The notes below the pieces were generated by a model. The model saw only the letters and a program-made list of their open reading frames with translations, was not told the DNA's origin and made no database searches. Positions 17,636 to 25,669 of a DNA stretch of 39,443 nucleotides are shown piece by piece. Each line of letters starts with the position of its first letter. Position 1 is the first letter of the stretch. The translations under genes and the position numbers were made by a program. Source of the DNA: an uncultured Eubacterium sp. (lineage in GTDB: Bacteria > Bacillota_A > Clostridia > Lachnospirales > Lachnospiraceae); NCBI GenBank assembly GCA_948468465.1, contig CAOKJJ010000023.1, forward strand, positions 1-39,443, in the 5' to 3' direction.

Positions 17636-19669
17636 TTATAACACTGCTTCTGCCAGATTTTCATGTTCAGATGCTTCAAAATCTCCCGGAACCTTATGAA
17701 TCTCATAATTTTGAAATAATTTTAAGCAGTACTTCTCATTCTGCGCCAGCGCATCCAACGGGATATAAGCTTCCTGCCCATTCACTTCCAGCCAGCCGTC
17801 AAATTTTTGCGCATAATGCAGATAATCGCCGCAGAAATCACAGATGCCTTTTTGAATCTCACGGATCATCCTGCCATTATGCTCTTTCCTGCCATAGATC
17901 AGCTGTACCTGTCCCTGTGCATCCAGTCCGTAATGCAAAAAAGACGGCGCGTCCTGTGTAAATAAAATCTCAATGAGCAGATTTCTAAAATCATTTTTTA
18001 TTTGCTTCCCTTCGTGTCTGAGCATATTTTCATGATTCATTCCCGGAGAAAACAGATAGCTTTTCATTAGGCCCGTATCCAGGCTGATACCTGCCGTCTC
18101 ATTATTTTTCATGCCAAGCAGAATGCCGGATATGTGCACGTCCATACCGCATTTTTGCTCTAAAAAATATTTCAGATCCGCAATCGACGTCCCCTGCCAG
18201 CCAATATCTGCCACGCATATTTTTTTGTTGTTTTTTATCAGTTTTCGAAAATAAATTTCCGCTGCCTTTTCCTGTTCTTTGTAAAAAGACATAATCGAAT
18301 GCATCTGTTCGGAAAAGATTTTCTGCATTTGATCATATACGCTTTGTTCAAACGGCAGATCCGCGGACAATCCATAGGCGCTGAAATACTGCCGCATCCA
18401 GTCCATGCCGCACATCTTTATAACCTGTCCCAGATTTTCTTTCTTTTTCAAATACATTCTCGGACGTACAGCGCTTTCCAAAAAACGTCTCCAGTTTCTT
18501 TCCATCGTAATCTGGCAGGCTGCAAATCTGGAACAGGCGAAATACGCTCCCTGGATTTGCGGAAAATACTTCCTGCACAGCTGATATGGCAAAAATCCGT
18601 CTCTCGCCGCAAATAAAACGAGCTGCGTTCCATCCTGCATCACATTTCTGTTAATATACTGACAAAATCCTGCTGCCAGAATGCCTCCATACACATATCC
18701 GTATTCATAATACGCGCTCACACCGTCACTTCCCGCATGCAGCTTTGCATTGACTAATCCTTTATAAAAAGAAGCCGCCAGCGAAGTCATTTCCTTTCTG
18801 CGATATGGCGCGCCTTCCTTTTGAACATCCGGATAATAAAAACAGTCGCGCGCATGTTTTCCAAAACGATTTCCCACATAAACATAAGAATCCGCCGTTA
18901 CGCCACCTTTGTTCAGGCATTCCCGCAGCTGTCTGCGCTCCTGTGTTTTGTCTAAAGTCCAGGACTGATACAGATCCGCAACCTGATCATAACCGCAGGC
19001 ATCCAGCAGCATGCGCAGCTGTCTTTTTGAGCCGCACCATCCGCCATAATATCCATTGGAAACTGCTGCCATCCGGATCCCTTTTTCAGCTAATTTCAGG
19101 CAAACCGCATGCATATACGGGTTGGCATAGCAGACCTTTTTCTCCATCTCCAATTCCTGACAGATTCCTTCCTGCGGATCAACAGCGGCCTCTGCCAGTT
19201 TCTCATAAATCGCGCTTAGCGTTGTTTTTTTTATTTTCTTTTTGTGAGTTTTCCTGATCTGCAATGTTTTCTGTGCCCTTTTCCGAAGCGCCGCAAATCC
19301 AAAATGGCTCCGCTGCCCTTCCAAAAGCCTGTATACATCCTCCTGTTTTTCTACCGCACGAAAAATCAGCGTTCCAAAAACATCAAAAACAACCGTATCC
19401 GCCTCAGACAATAGATCTGCCAGTTCCGTTTCACTCGGAAGCTTTGTATGTCTGCCCTCCGGCATGCAAAGTGCTGCAAGCGGCTCATCCTCCGCTTTTT
19501 TCAGGATACGGTATTTCCAGTTAAAAAAAATCAGCCGTTTCAGTTTTGCCTGCGGGCTAAATTCTTCGTCCTGCAGTCTGGCGTATTCTCTGCTGATCAC
19601 AGGATGTGACGATACCAGATATTGAAAAGCCATATGTTTTAGTCTGTATTTTAATCTTCTACTCATCAT
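17636..19669 (-). CDS. HAD - 'RDG/DIGW' two-domain protein (COG5610-like)
   Basis: This 677-residue protein matches the last two-thirds of the 1027-residue GT2-HAD fusion. Residues about 85-290 are HAD-like, starting VVFDVFGTLIF (Asp96), but the usual GDN motif is degraded to VYVGNRFGKHARDC near 264 and the residue two after Asp96 is Phe. A phosphatase function is therefore doubtful. Residues about 320-660 carry the partner domain with LFAARDGFLPYQL (RDG at 356-358), ACSRFA near 378 and ADIGWQGTS (488-494). The gene overlaps the next upstream relative by 11 bases. It has no recognisable signal peptide and should be cytoplasmic. The molecular role is unknown; being in an ABC-exported polymer operon suggests a transferase for glycerol- or sugar-phosphate units, as a guess only. 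Confidence 0.7.
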   Translation of the reverse strand: MMSRRLKYRLKHMAFQYLVSSHPVISREYARLQDEEFSPQAKLKRLIFFNWKYRILKKAEDEPLAALCMPEGRHTKLPSETELADLLSEADTVVFDVFGTLIFRAVEKQEDVYRLLEGQRSHFGFAALRKRAQKTLQIRKTHKKKIKKTTLSAIYEKLAEAAVDPQEGICQELEMEKKVCYANPYMHAVCLKLAEKGIRMAAVSNGYYGGWCGSKRQLRMLLDACGYDQVADLYQSWTLDKTQERRQLRECLNKGGVTADSYVYVGNRFGKHARDCFYYPDVQKEGAPYRRKEMTSLAASFYKGLVNAKLHAGSDGVSAYYEYGYVYGGILAAGFCQYINRNVMQDGTQLVLFAARDGFLPYQLCRKYFPQIQGAYFACSRFAACQITMERNWRRFLESAVRPRMYLKKKENLGQVIKMCGMDWMRQYFSAYGLSADLPFEQSVYDQMQKIFSEQMHSIMSFYKEQEKAAEIYFRKLIKNNKKICVADIGWQGTSIADLKYFLEQKCGMDVHISGILLGMKNNETAGISLDTGLMKSYLFSPGMNHENMLRHEGKQIKNDFRNLLIEILFTQDAPSFLHYGLDAQGQVQLIYGRKEHNGRMIREIQKGICDFCGDYLHYAQKFDGWLEVNGQEAYIPLDALAQNEKYCLKLFQNYEIHKVPGDFEASEHENLAEAVL

Positions 19670-20912
19670 TCTTTTTGTTTAAATATTTTAAAAGCAGATA
19701 ATTATAAGGTATTAAAAGCGGATACAGCCAGTACTTTACAAAATATGCCTGCGGCCAGGATACTTCTTTTAAATATGCCTTAAACTCCCGCCTGCCCCGG
19801 CCTGAGACAGCTGCCTTTAGCAGCAGCGCCGGCCTGAACCGGCACGAAGCCTGTACATAACCGCCCTGGCCAAACTGCTCATTATGATATAGGGAAAAAT
19901 AGGCATGTACCGTTTTTCTATCCGGATACGCGATAAAACGATATGCCTGACAGCGGATTTTTCCTGCATGCGCGGTTAAATCATGCGCCTGATGTTTGAC
20001 GGTGTCCGAAGCCGCCGTTTTTTCAAGCGTTTTTGCTTCGATTTTCTTTATCATCACATCTACCTGTTTCAGCATGTTCCTCTGCATTGGCATCGAATAA
20101 CCGCGGAAAACATCATTTTCTTTGCGGTCTTTTTTCCTAATGGCCCGTGCCGTCTGCCCATCCCACGCATACGCTGTAACACTCCCATTTGGCGAGCCAC
20201 ACAGCATTTCCAGCGGACGTACCGTTAATAATACAGTATGACGCAGCGGACAGTCGTCCAGATAACCATATTTTCTCGCGTTTACAGGCTGCTCAGATAA
20301 AAACGGCTGCAGCCCCAGATAAAATCCGGCAATCTTATAATTCGGGTATAAGTAACACAGGTTATCCTGAATCGTACCTTTCCATCCGATGTCAACAATG
20401 CCTATCGTTTCCGCTTCTGACCTGCTCCATCCATGCTGCTTTAGATATCTGAAAATCTGGCTGCGTTTTTGATCTCTTTCCCTTTCCATGATCTGCACAA
20501 ACGACGCGTCAGCAAACATTTGCCGTATCCGGCTGTCTTTCCACGGCTGCCTGATCAGCTCATCCGCAGAAATCTCATACTGGTTCAGACAGCTTTGTAT
20601 ACTGTCCAGTTCCATATTTAATGACTGGCAGAACGTCCGCATCGACTGCATCGGATACTGCCGCCACATCCGCATCATCTCCCGGACCGTAATCTTTCTG
20701 ACAGAAGGAAAAAACGTGGACATTCTGCTCACTTCCAGCACCTGCGCTGTTGGCAAGTTCCCCGCAGCTTTTTCGTATTTTGAAATATGGTCATACAGCT
20801 TTTTAAAAAATTCGCCTTCTCTTGTAAAAAAATACAGCCGTTTGATCTGACGTCTTTGTGCCTGCCGCATGATCCAGCATACATAACTCACAAAAAACTC
20901 TGACATCCGCAT
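19659..20912 (-). CDS. Stand-alone 'RDG/DIGW' domain protein
   Basis: A protein of about 417 residues contains only the C-terminal domain shared by the two larger relatives. It has RLYFFTREGEFFKKLYDH near 25-42 (REG in place of RDG), EVSRMSTFFPS, and IGIVDIGWKGTIQDNL near 175. The frame is open to 20939. The ATG at 20912 has AGAGG 8 bases upstream and the extra residues look non-conserved, so the shorter start is preferred. Its stop overlaps the start of the next gene. Together the three genes form a nested series (GT2-HAD-domain, HAD-domain, domain alone), suggesting duplication with loss of N-terminal parts, or separate subunits of one activity. The function is not known to me. Confidence 0.65.
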   Translation of the reverse strand: MRMSEFFVSYVCWIMRQAQRRQIKRLYFFTREGEFFKKLYDHISKYEKAAGNLPTAQVLEVSRMSTFFPSVRKITVREMMRMWRQYPMQSMRTFCQSLNMELDSIQSCLNQYEISADELIRQPWKDSRIRQMFADASFVQIMERERDQKRSQIFRYLKQHGWSRSEAETIGIVDIGWKGTIQDNLCYLYPNYKIAGFYLGLQPFLSEQPVNARKYGYLDDCPLRHTVLLTVRPLEMLCGSPNGSVTAYAWDGQTARAIRKKDRKENDVFRGYSMPMQRNMLKQVDVMIKKIEAKTLEKTAASDTVKHQAHDLTAHAGKIRCQAYRFIAYPDRKTVHAYFSLYHNEQFGQGGYVQASCRFRPALLLKAAVSGRGRREFKAYLKEVSWPQAYFVKYWLYPLLIPYNYLLLKYLNKKNDE

Positions 20913-20940
20913 TTGCATTCCTCTTTGTCTCACAAGCATT

Positions 20941-20994
20941 TTTTGAAATCCAATGTTATTTTAAAATCCAATGTTATTTTGAAATCCGATATTT
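20941..20994. repeat. 18-bp tandem repeat, three units, spanning a gene end
   Basis: Units begin at 20941, 20959 and 20977, each close to TTTTGAAATCCAATGTTA. The stop codon of the GT4-GT2 gene (20974-20976) lies within the array, so unit number affects the last codons and the gap to the next gene. Confidence 0.85.
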
Positions 20995-22974
20995 TTTTCT
21001 GCGGTATTTTTGCATCAGGCCTGCCGGAACCAGCCCGGCCAGCAATGGTTTTACAACATATCTTAAATTGCCCCTTAAAATGCCAAGTCTGCGAAAACCT
21101 CTGTATCTTACCAGACATTCATGCAGCCGGTATCTGTACCTTCGCTTCGCATAGGAATGCCTGTCTTCCCGGTATCCAAGCAAAATTTCCTGCAGGTTAC
21201 AGCCGCGGTGCCCTTTTTCATACATACGCATAAACAGATCATAATCTTCCGCCCGCAGCACTTCTTTTTTTTCTGAATACCCGCCCAACTGCCGCAGCAC
21301 ATCCATGCGCATCACAACCGAAGGGTGAATAAACGGCGAGGTTTTTAAAAAAGACTTTTTGTCCGGAACCGCTTCCATTTTCCGTACTCCCCACGCGCCG
21401 CCATCGTCTATCAGACTGGCGTTGCATCCTGCCAATGCATATTCCTCATGGCCTTCCAAAAACAAAATCTGTCTTTCCAGCCGATTCGGCATGGAAATAT
21501 CATCCGCATCCATACGTGCCGCATATTTGCCTCCTGCAGCGCCAAGACACCGATTCAGCGTATACGCAAGTCCTCTGTTTTTTTCATTCCGCAGCAGACG
21601 AATCCGCGTATCCTTCCTGCAGTATTCCCGCAGCCACTTATGATATTTCCGGTCTGAGCCATCATCGCAAATAATGAGCTCAAAATTCCGGTAAGACTGA
21701 TTTAAAATAGAATCTATCGACGCGCACACATCCCTTTTTCGTTCTTCACAGACACCCATCAAAACCGAAACGGCCGGCATGCTTCCACTCATCCGCATTC
21801 CGCACAGCTCATAAATCCTTTTCATCCTCTTGTCCACAATCGCCGAATCACAGCTTTTGATCTTTTTTTGATTATAAGCTCCCGCCATACGCCGAAATTG
21901 CTTATCTTCTATTAGCCGTTCCAGTGAATGCGTCAGCTCTTTTTGCGATTTTAATGAAAAACGAATTCCTCCACTTTCATCAATCAGTTCTCTGTTTCCC
22001 CGAATATCCGATACGATACAGGGAAGTCCCGCCGCCATTGCCTCCATCAATGCAGCAGGCATGCCTTCCCTCTTGGAAGGAAACACAAAAATATCCGCGT
22101 TTCGATAAATCCATGGCATATTTTCCTGATATCCCAGCATGCGGAGCCGCCCGCTGATTCCCATGCACCCTGCATCCCGCATTAATTTTTTCCTCAGGCT
22201 GCCTTTTCCGCAAATAAAATAATACACATCCCTGCATGCCGGGCGATGTCTGCGCTGCATACAGGCGACGGCCTTTAAAACAGCCTGATGGTTTTTGCCT
22301 TCATTCAGCTCTCCAACAGACAGCAACACAACCGCATCCGTCGGTATGTGATGTTTTTCACAAAAAGCAGCATGCTCCGATTTTGTACCTGACTCTGCAA
22401 AACGCTTCGTATGAATCCCAACGCCGGGAATGCAGCATACCTTTTTTGCCTTGAAATATCTTTTGGCAAATGCATAATCTTCCTGATTCACCGTAACAAG
22501 CATATCCGTCCAATGCGACAGCAGTTTTTCCGCTGGATAATAAAGCAGCCAGTTTTTCAGAGGCGCTCCTTTATAAAAATGGAATCCGTGCGCGGTATAT
22601 ATAATCGTAATATTTTTCTGATGCGCCACAATTCTTGCCAAAGCCCCTCCAATCGGAGAATGGCAGTGCATCCATGCAAACGCATGCCTTTCGGTCAGTT
22701 CCAGCAGCTGCCGATATGCCCTCACACATGCCATGACATTTTGCATGCTCCTCGGACAGTCCCACTGATCATATGCCACATGCATCCGCCTTAGTTCCCA
22801 CCTGATTTTCCGCACCTGTTTTCTGTCACAAGTATTTCCTTCCAGAAAATTACATGCCACATGAACTTCATACCCCATTTTCTGCAGCAGGCGGATATTC
22901 GGCATATTAAACTGCCCAATCATAGAAGCCACAGACGCCAGCATTAAAACCTTTTTCTTCCCGTTTGCATTCAT
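20974..22974 (-). CDS. Bifunctional glycosyltransferase: GT4 domain followed by GT2 domain
   Basis: A protein of about 666 residues. The first about 385 residues form a GT-B enzyme of family 4: KKVLMLASVASMIGQFNMPN, YTAHGFHFYKGAP near 145, VLLSVGELNEGKNH near 225, FVFPSKREGMPAALMEAMAAG near 300 and the E-x7-E region. Residues about 400-666 form a GT-A family 2 enzyme: PAVSVLMGVCEERKRDV, IICDDGSDRK and RMDADD as the DXD. In many operons (for example EpsD and EpsE types) these are separate genes adding successive sugars; here they are fused. A TTG at 22986 overlapping the regulator stop is possible. I prefer the ATG at 22974, although neither has an ideal ribosome site. It is the first enzyme gene after the regulator. 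Confidence 0.88.
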   Translation of the reverse strand: MNANGKKKVLMLASVASMIGQFNMPNIRLLQKMGYEVHVACNFLEGNTCDRKQVRKIRWELRRMHVAYDQWDCPRSMQNVMACVRAYRQLLELTERHAFAWMHCHSPIGGALARIVAHQKNITIIYTAHGFHFYKGAPLKNWLLYYPAEKLLSHWTDMLVTVNQEDYAFAKRYFKAKKVCCIPGVGIHTKRFAESGTKSEHAAFCEKHHIPTDAVVLLSVGELNEGKNHQAVLKAVACMQRRHRPACRDVYYFICGKGSLRKKLMRDAGCMGISGRLRMLGYQENMPWIYRNADIFVFPSKREGMPAALMEAMAAGLPCIVSDIRGNRELIDESGGIRFSLKSQKELTHSLERLIEDKQFRRMAGAYNQKKIKSCDSAIVDKRMKRIYELCGMRMSGSMPAVSVLMGVCEERKRDVCASIDSILNQSYRNFELIICDDGSDRKYHKWLREYCRKDTRIRLLRNEKNRGLAYTLNRCLGAAGGKYAARMDADDISMPNRLERQILFLEGHEEYALAGCNASLIDDGGAWGVRKMEAVPDKKSFLKTSPFIHPSVVMRMDVLRQLGGYSEKKEVLRAEDYDLFMRMYEKGHRGCNLQEILLGYREDRHSYAKRRYRYRLHECLVRYRGFRRLGILRGNLRYVVKPLLAGLVPAGLMQKYRRKKYRISK

Positions 22975-22982
22975 GTTACGAT

Positions 22983-23366
22983 TCAAGCCTCATTCATAAT
23001 CTCTGCCACCGATTTCATAATGCGCACATACATGGAATAACTGTCTGAGCGCGCCGTCTGCAGTTTCTTCAAATCATCTGCATCTGACAGCGCCTGCCCT
23101 TCTTTTTTTGACGGGACGTTCAAAAAGTCCAGCACCGCTTCCGACGGATGCGCCACTCCCCAGAGCAGTTCATCCGCATTTGCATCCAGCGCCGCACAAA
23201 TACCAACAAATGTCTCCAGACTCATAATCCTCGTCCCCCGCTCAATATGTCCCAAAAAAGACATGCTGATGCCGCATTTCTTCGCAAGCTCATCCTGCGA
23301 CCAGCCTTTCGCTTTCCGGATCTGGCGGATGCGCATCCCCATTTTTCCATAATCCAATTCCTTCAT
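22983..23366 (-). CDS. XRE-family helix-turn-helix regulator heading the polysaccharide operon
   Basis: This 127-residue protein has an N-terminal HTH_3 domain: MRIRQIRKAKGWSQDELAKK, GISMSFLGHIERGTR and SLETFVGICAALDANADELL, about residues 11-66. The about 60-residue C-terminal tail has no recognised fold. AGGAGG lies 5 bases before the ATG. It abuts the first glycosyltransferase gene, so it is co-transcribed with the whole operon and probably regulates it. Similar small XRE proteins head capsule loci of Lachnospiraceae. Long palindromes lie 53 and about 340 bp upstream of its start and could be its operators; an alternative is that they are recombination sites. Confidence 0.88.
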   Translation of the reverse strand: MKELDYGKMGMRIRQIRKAKGWSQDELAKKCGISMSFLGHIERGTRIMSLETFVGICAALDANADELLWGVAHPSEAVLDFLNVPSKKEGQALSDADDLKKLQTARSDSYSMYVRIMKSVAEIMNEA

Positions 23367-23418
23367 GCCGTCCTCCTGTCTCAGTCAGAAATTTTGAACT
23401 GTTGTTATCCATGCAAAA

Positions 23419-23732
23419 CATAACATTTTCTAATAAAATGTTATGTTTTGTATTTGTCGTACAATGTCTGGAAAACCGCATAAAATAAGGGTTTTTTCAA
23501 TATTCATAAACAGCGCCTGTACGCTTGGAATGTGTCCGGGAACAGATTGATGATTGTCGGCTGAATTTTATAAATTTCAGTTTTTCTGTATATTTATTGT
23601 GAAATATAGTGGATTTGCAGGCATAATGAAAACAATAATTGTTAAATTTTAACAATCTTTTCATTTGTATTGCAAAAAAGATAAAATTAGTATAGAATAC
23701 TTAAAGATAACATTTTATTAGAAAGTGTTGTG
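23419..23732. promoter_or_regulatory. Candidate invertible promoter segment (27-bp inverted repeats around 260 bp)
   Basis: The left repeat (23419-23445) and the right repeat (23706-23732) are inverted copies of each other, matching at 24 of 27 positions with an 18-base perfect core TTTCTAATAAAATGTTAT. The left copy is itself a 16-bp perfect palindrome (23414-23429/23435-23450) around CTAAT; the right copy has ATTAG in that place, as inversion symmetry demands. No coding sequence lies in 23446-23705. The arrangement matches phase-variable capsule promoters. No recombinase gene is in the window. The alternative is two operators for the XRE protein. Confidence 0.6.
23670..23698 (+). promoter_or_regulatory. 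Best sigma-A-like promoter in the invertible segment, pointing away from the operon
   Basis: TTGCAA at 23670-23675 is followed after 17 bases by TAGAAT at 23693-23698. As sequenced it fires to the right, away from the polysaccharide operon. If 23446-23705 were flipped, it would fire leftwards, with its -10 box about 87 bases before the XRE start codon. Weaker leftward candidates exist within the segment. Confidence 0.45.
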
Positions 23733-23790
23733 TGATAGAATTATTTAACTGGTATTATAAAAAAACAAATTTAAGGCACGCTCAGATAAT

Positions 23791-23831
23791 ATAAAAAGAT
23801 GTGAAGCCTATTTATTTTAATAGGACTTCAC
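23791..23831 (-). terminator. Hairpin terminator below the left peptide cluster
   Basis: A stem of about 12 bp (23801-23812 with 23819-23831, one bulged A) is followed in the leftward direction by ATCTTTTTAT. It would stop transcripts coming from the peptide genes before the invertible segment. The stretch 23367-23845 holds no gene, only this hairpin and the inverted repeats. Confidence 0.55.
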
Positions 23832-23845
23832 ACCCTGTTTATATT

Positions 23846-24118
23846 TTATAACAAATTAATTTTCATTTTTCGTTCATGGCAGTTCATCTCCCACAGCCAT
23901 TCCATTAAATTGTCCTTTCCCTTATCCGAAAGCGTCTCCCAGATTTTATAAACACCTTAATCCTGTATCTTTTTGCAATGAATTTCAAACATCCCTCCTT
24001 CAGGCATGCCAATAATAAATGTATTGTTTCTGTCATCTGTTTCAATATAAGCAGCGTCCATATCTGCAGCGTCATTGATCAGATCAAATAACCAGTCTTT
24101 AAAATCATTTATCTCCAT
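23846..24118 (-). pseudogene. Small gene interrupted by an in-frame TAA
   Basis: From the ATG at 24118 (GGAGG 8 bases upstream) the frame encodes 53 residues beginning MEINDFKDWLFDLINDAADM and ends at TAA 23957-23959. The same frame then continues without a stop for 36 codons (KIWETLSDKGKDNLMEWLWE and onward) to a second TAA at 23846. The downstream part looks coding, so an about 90-residue protein has probably been cut by a nonsense mutation. Alternatively the 53-residue form is the product. I do not recognise the family. It is the last gene of the left peptide cluster and might be an immunity-type protein by position only. Confidence 0.55.
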
Positions 24119-24198
24119 CTGTTCTTCCTCCATACATTGATATTTGTAATGAACTTTAGCGAAGGTTCGTTCCTGGTAAGCTGCTTTTTTATGCCATC

Positions 24199-24372
24199 CT
24201 AATCAGAAAACAGACCGGCAAGACATCCGATGGCTCCTCCTATCGTCGCACCTATCGTAGATGTAACAGGGGCCGCAAAAATTCCAATCGCTGCCCCAAT
24301 ACTTCCTCCGGCTGCTGCACCTGTTGTGCCTCCCACTAATACATCTTTGCATTTTTCTTCGAAATCTGACAT
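24199..24372 (-). CDS. Double-glycine, Gly/Ala-rich bacteriocin-like peptide, copy 1
   Basis: A 57-residue peptide starts MSDFEEKCKDVLVGG, a 15-residue stretch ending in Gly-Gly like leaders cut by ComA/LanT-type peptidase exporters. It is followed by a 42-residue hydrophobic core (TTGAAAGGSIGAAIG, then IFAAPVTSTIGATIGG, ending CLAGLFSD) full of GxxxG spacings. That is typical of class II two-peptide bacteriocins and of glycine-zipper membrane peptides. GGGAGG lies 8 bases before this ATG; an ATG two codons earlier is too close. Two near-identical copies lie at 24716 and 26967. No exporter or immunity gene is recognisable in the window. A membrane toxin or structural glycine-zipper peptide is the alternative. 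Confidence 0.7.
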   Translation of the reverse strand: MSDFEEKCKDVLVGGTTGAAAGGSIGAAIGIFAAPVTSTIGATIGGAIGCLAGLFSD

Positions 24373-24430
24373 ATACATTTCCTCCCTTGTTTTAAATGAT
24401 TACTTTGTTACTAAATTACTGCCTTCATGC

Positions 24431-24532
24431 CTATAGGCTCATATTATGCAAAAGGTAATACCCCTTTTTTCCGGGCATGGAATGAATATAAGAACAAGTT
24501 TTTCCTTTAGCCGCTGTCACCCTGTTTTTCAT
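24431..24532 (-). CDS. 33-residue peptide gene, copy 1
   Basis: A short gene has GGAGGG 6 bases before its ATG. The product begins MKNRVTAAKGKTCSYIHSMP and ends in LLHNMSL. A second copy at 27198-27299 keeps length, start, stop and most residues (K-x-KTCSY-x-H-x-MPGKKGYY-x-LHNMS). Conservation of the frame between copies, with mostly third-base or mild changes, supports translation. The product is basic and has one Cys. It lies between the 18-residue gene and the double-glycine peptide gene. Function unknown. Confidence 0.5.
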   Translation of the reverse strand: MKNRVTAAKGKTCSYIHSMPGKKGYYLLHNMSL

Positions 24533-24602
24533 ATGGATCCCTCCTTGTATCATGCAGAATTTTAACGTTATAATTTTATGGACATATTAATCGTATGCCG
24601 GA

Positions 24603-24659
24603 TCAATATGCGGAAAGAAGCTTTGTTATATCGTATACTTCAATCGTTCTGCTGTTCAT
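24603..24659 (-). CDS. 18-residue peptide gene, copy 1
   Basis: MNSRTIEVYDITKLLSAY is preceded by GAGGAGGG 6 bases from the ATG, one of the strongest ribosome sites in the window. The copy at 27369-27425 differs at one residue (Asp for Ala). The position is the same in both blocks, just before the 33-residue gene. It could be a signalling or antimicrobial peptide, or a leader peptide controlling the genes after it. Confidence 0.5.
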   Translation of the reverse strand: MNSRTIEVYDITKLLSAY

Positions 24660-24715
24660 AGTATTCCCTCCTCTATTCCTGTAAATAAATTAGGTATGCT
24701 GCTTTTTTATGCCGC

Positions 24716-24889
24716 CTAATCAGAAAGCAGACCGGCAAGACATCCGATGGCTCCTCCTATCGTCGCACCTACCGTAGATGTAACAGGGGCCGCAAAAATT
24801 CCAATCGCTGCCCCAATACTTCCTCCGGCTGCTGCACCTGTTGTGCCTCCCACTAATACATCTTTGCATTTTTCTTCGAAATCTGACAT
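24716..24889 (-). CDS. Double-glycine bacteriocin-like peptide, copy 2
   Basis: A 57-residue peptide is identical to copy 1 except Val for Ile at position 40 and Leu for Phe at position 55. It has the same leader MSDFEEKCKDVLVGG and the same GGGAGG site. Its message would begin at the promoter element at 24985-25021, about 96 bases upstream. The gene is the first of the left peptide cluster, with the 18- and 33-residue genes and copy 1 following in the same direction. The identity of leader and core between copies suggests recent duplication or selection for dose. Confidence 0.7.
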   Translation of the reverse strand: MSDFEEKCKDVLVGGTTGAAAGGSIGAAIGIFAAPVTSTVGATIGGAIGCLAGLLSD

Positions 24890-24984
24890 ATACATTTCCT
24901 CCCTTGTTTTGAATGATTTCATTAATACTTCGTTACTGCCGCATGCCTATGGGCTCAAATTGTTTTTTATTTGCTTTCAGATAT

Positions 24985-25021
24985 AGAATACAACAGTTTC
25001 ATTTTGCCGTAAGCAGGGGGG
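24985..25021 (-). promoter_or_regulatory. C6-type promoter element a (upstream of double-glycine peptide 2)
   Basis: On the minus strand, CCCCCCTGCTTACGGC (25021-25006) is followed after 15 bases by the -10-like TATTCT (24990-24985). The same pair recurs in cassettes 2 and 3. Confidence 0.6.
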
Positions 25022-25120
25022 AATTTTTTTGTGGTGTCATCGTTTGTTTTTCAATATATTGTAAATATCTTATATTTGCATACGGCACCTAAAGAAATCG
25101 GCATTGCAATGGACAAATAA

Positions 25121-25156
25121 ATGATACCATTTTAAAATTTGCGGTAAACAGGGGGG
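25121..25156 (-). promoter_or_regulatory. C6-type promoter element b
   Basis: On the minus strand, CCCCCCTGTTTACCGC (25156-25141) is followed after 14 bases by TATCAT (25126-25121). It is in tandem with element a and 120 bp upstream of it. Confidence 0.55.
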
Positions 25157-25669
25157 GATATTCACTATCCTTAATGACATTATTAAAAATACAAAGAAAA
25201 AGAAGTAATAATGAAAACTGTAACAGATACAAATGTATGAATATCCGGTATATTTTTTGACGGATTTCCAAAAAAGATACTTTGTTTTATTTTTGATGGA
25301 AAAATACAGCTTGTGCAACTGTTGAAATTATAAGAGAATATGAAGAAATTGTACAAAAAAATGGCGGATAGAAAACCTGGAAAATTGGGCAAAAGAATGG
25401 CGGATAGAAAACCTGGAAAATTGGGCAAAAGCATTCTGCGAAATGTACCTTTAAAAAGTTTATTTAAATGGTTCGGAATCATAATAGGATTATTTTGCGG
25501 AGATAATCCTATTACTTTTATGCTAATGTATTTTTCATATACTTATTTTGGATTTTTAGAAAGTATAGATATCCTAAACCTATTTTTCTTAGACTTGGCA
25601 ACTCTGCTTATCAAAATTCAATCCTTATTCTAAAATATCAAATATTTTAATTGGACACAGTAATTGATT

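Noticed and set aside
23733..23845. A rightward gene driven by the plus-strand promoter at 23670-23698
   Set aside because: No open frame with a ribosome site follows on the plus strand before the hairpin at 23801-23831.
25340..25633. A 97-codon plus-strand frame beginning MKKLYKKMADRKPGKLGK
   Set aside because: There is no ribosome site, and the frame owes its length to a private 36-bp tandem duplication. In the other two cassettes the same start ends after seven codons (MKKLYKK). Treated as noncoding cassette flank.
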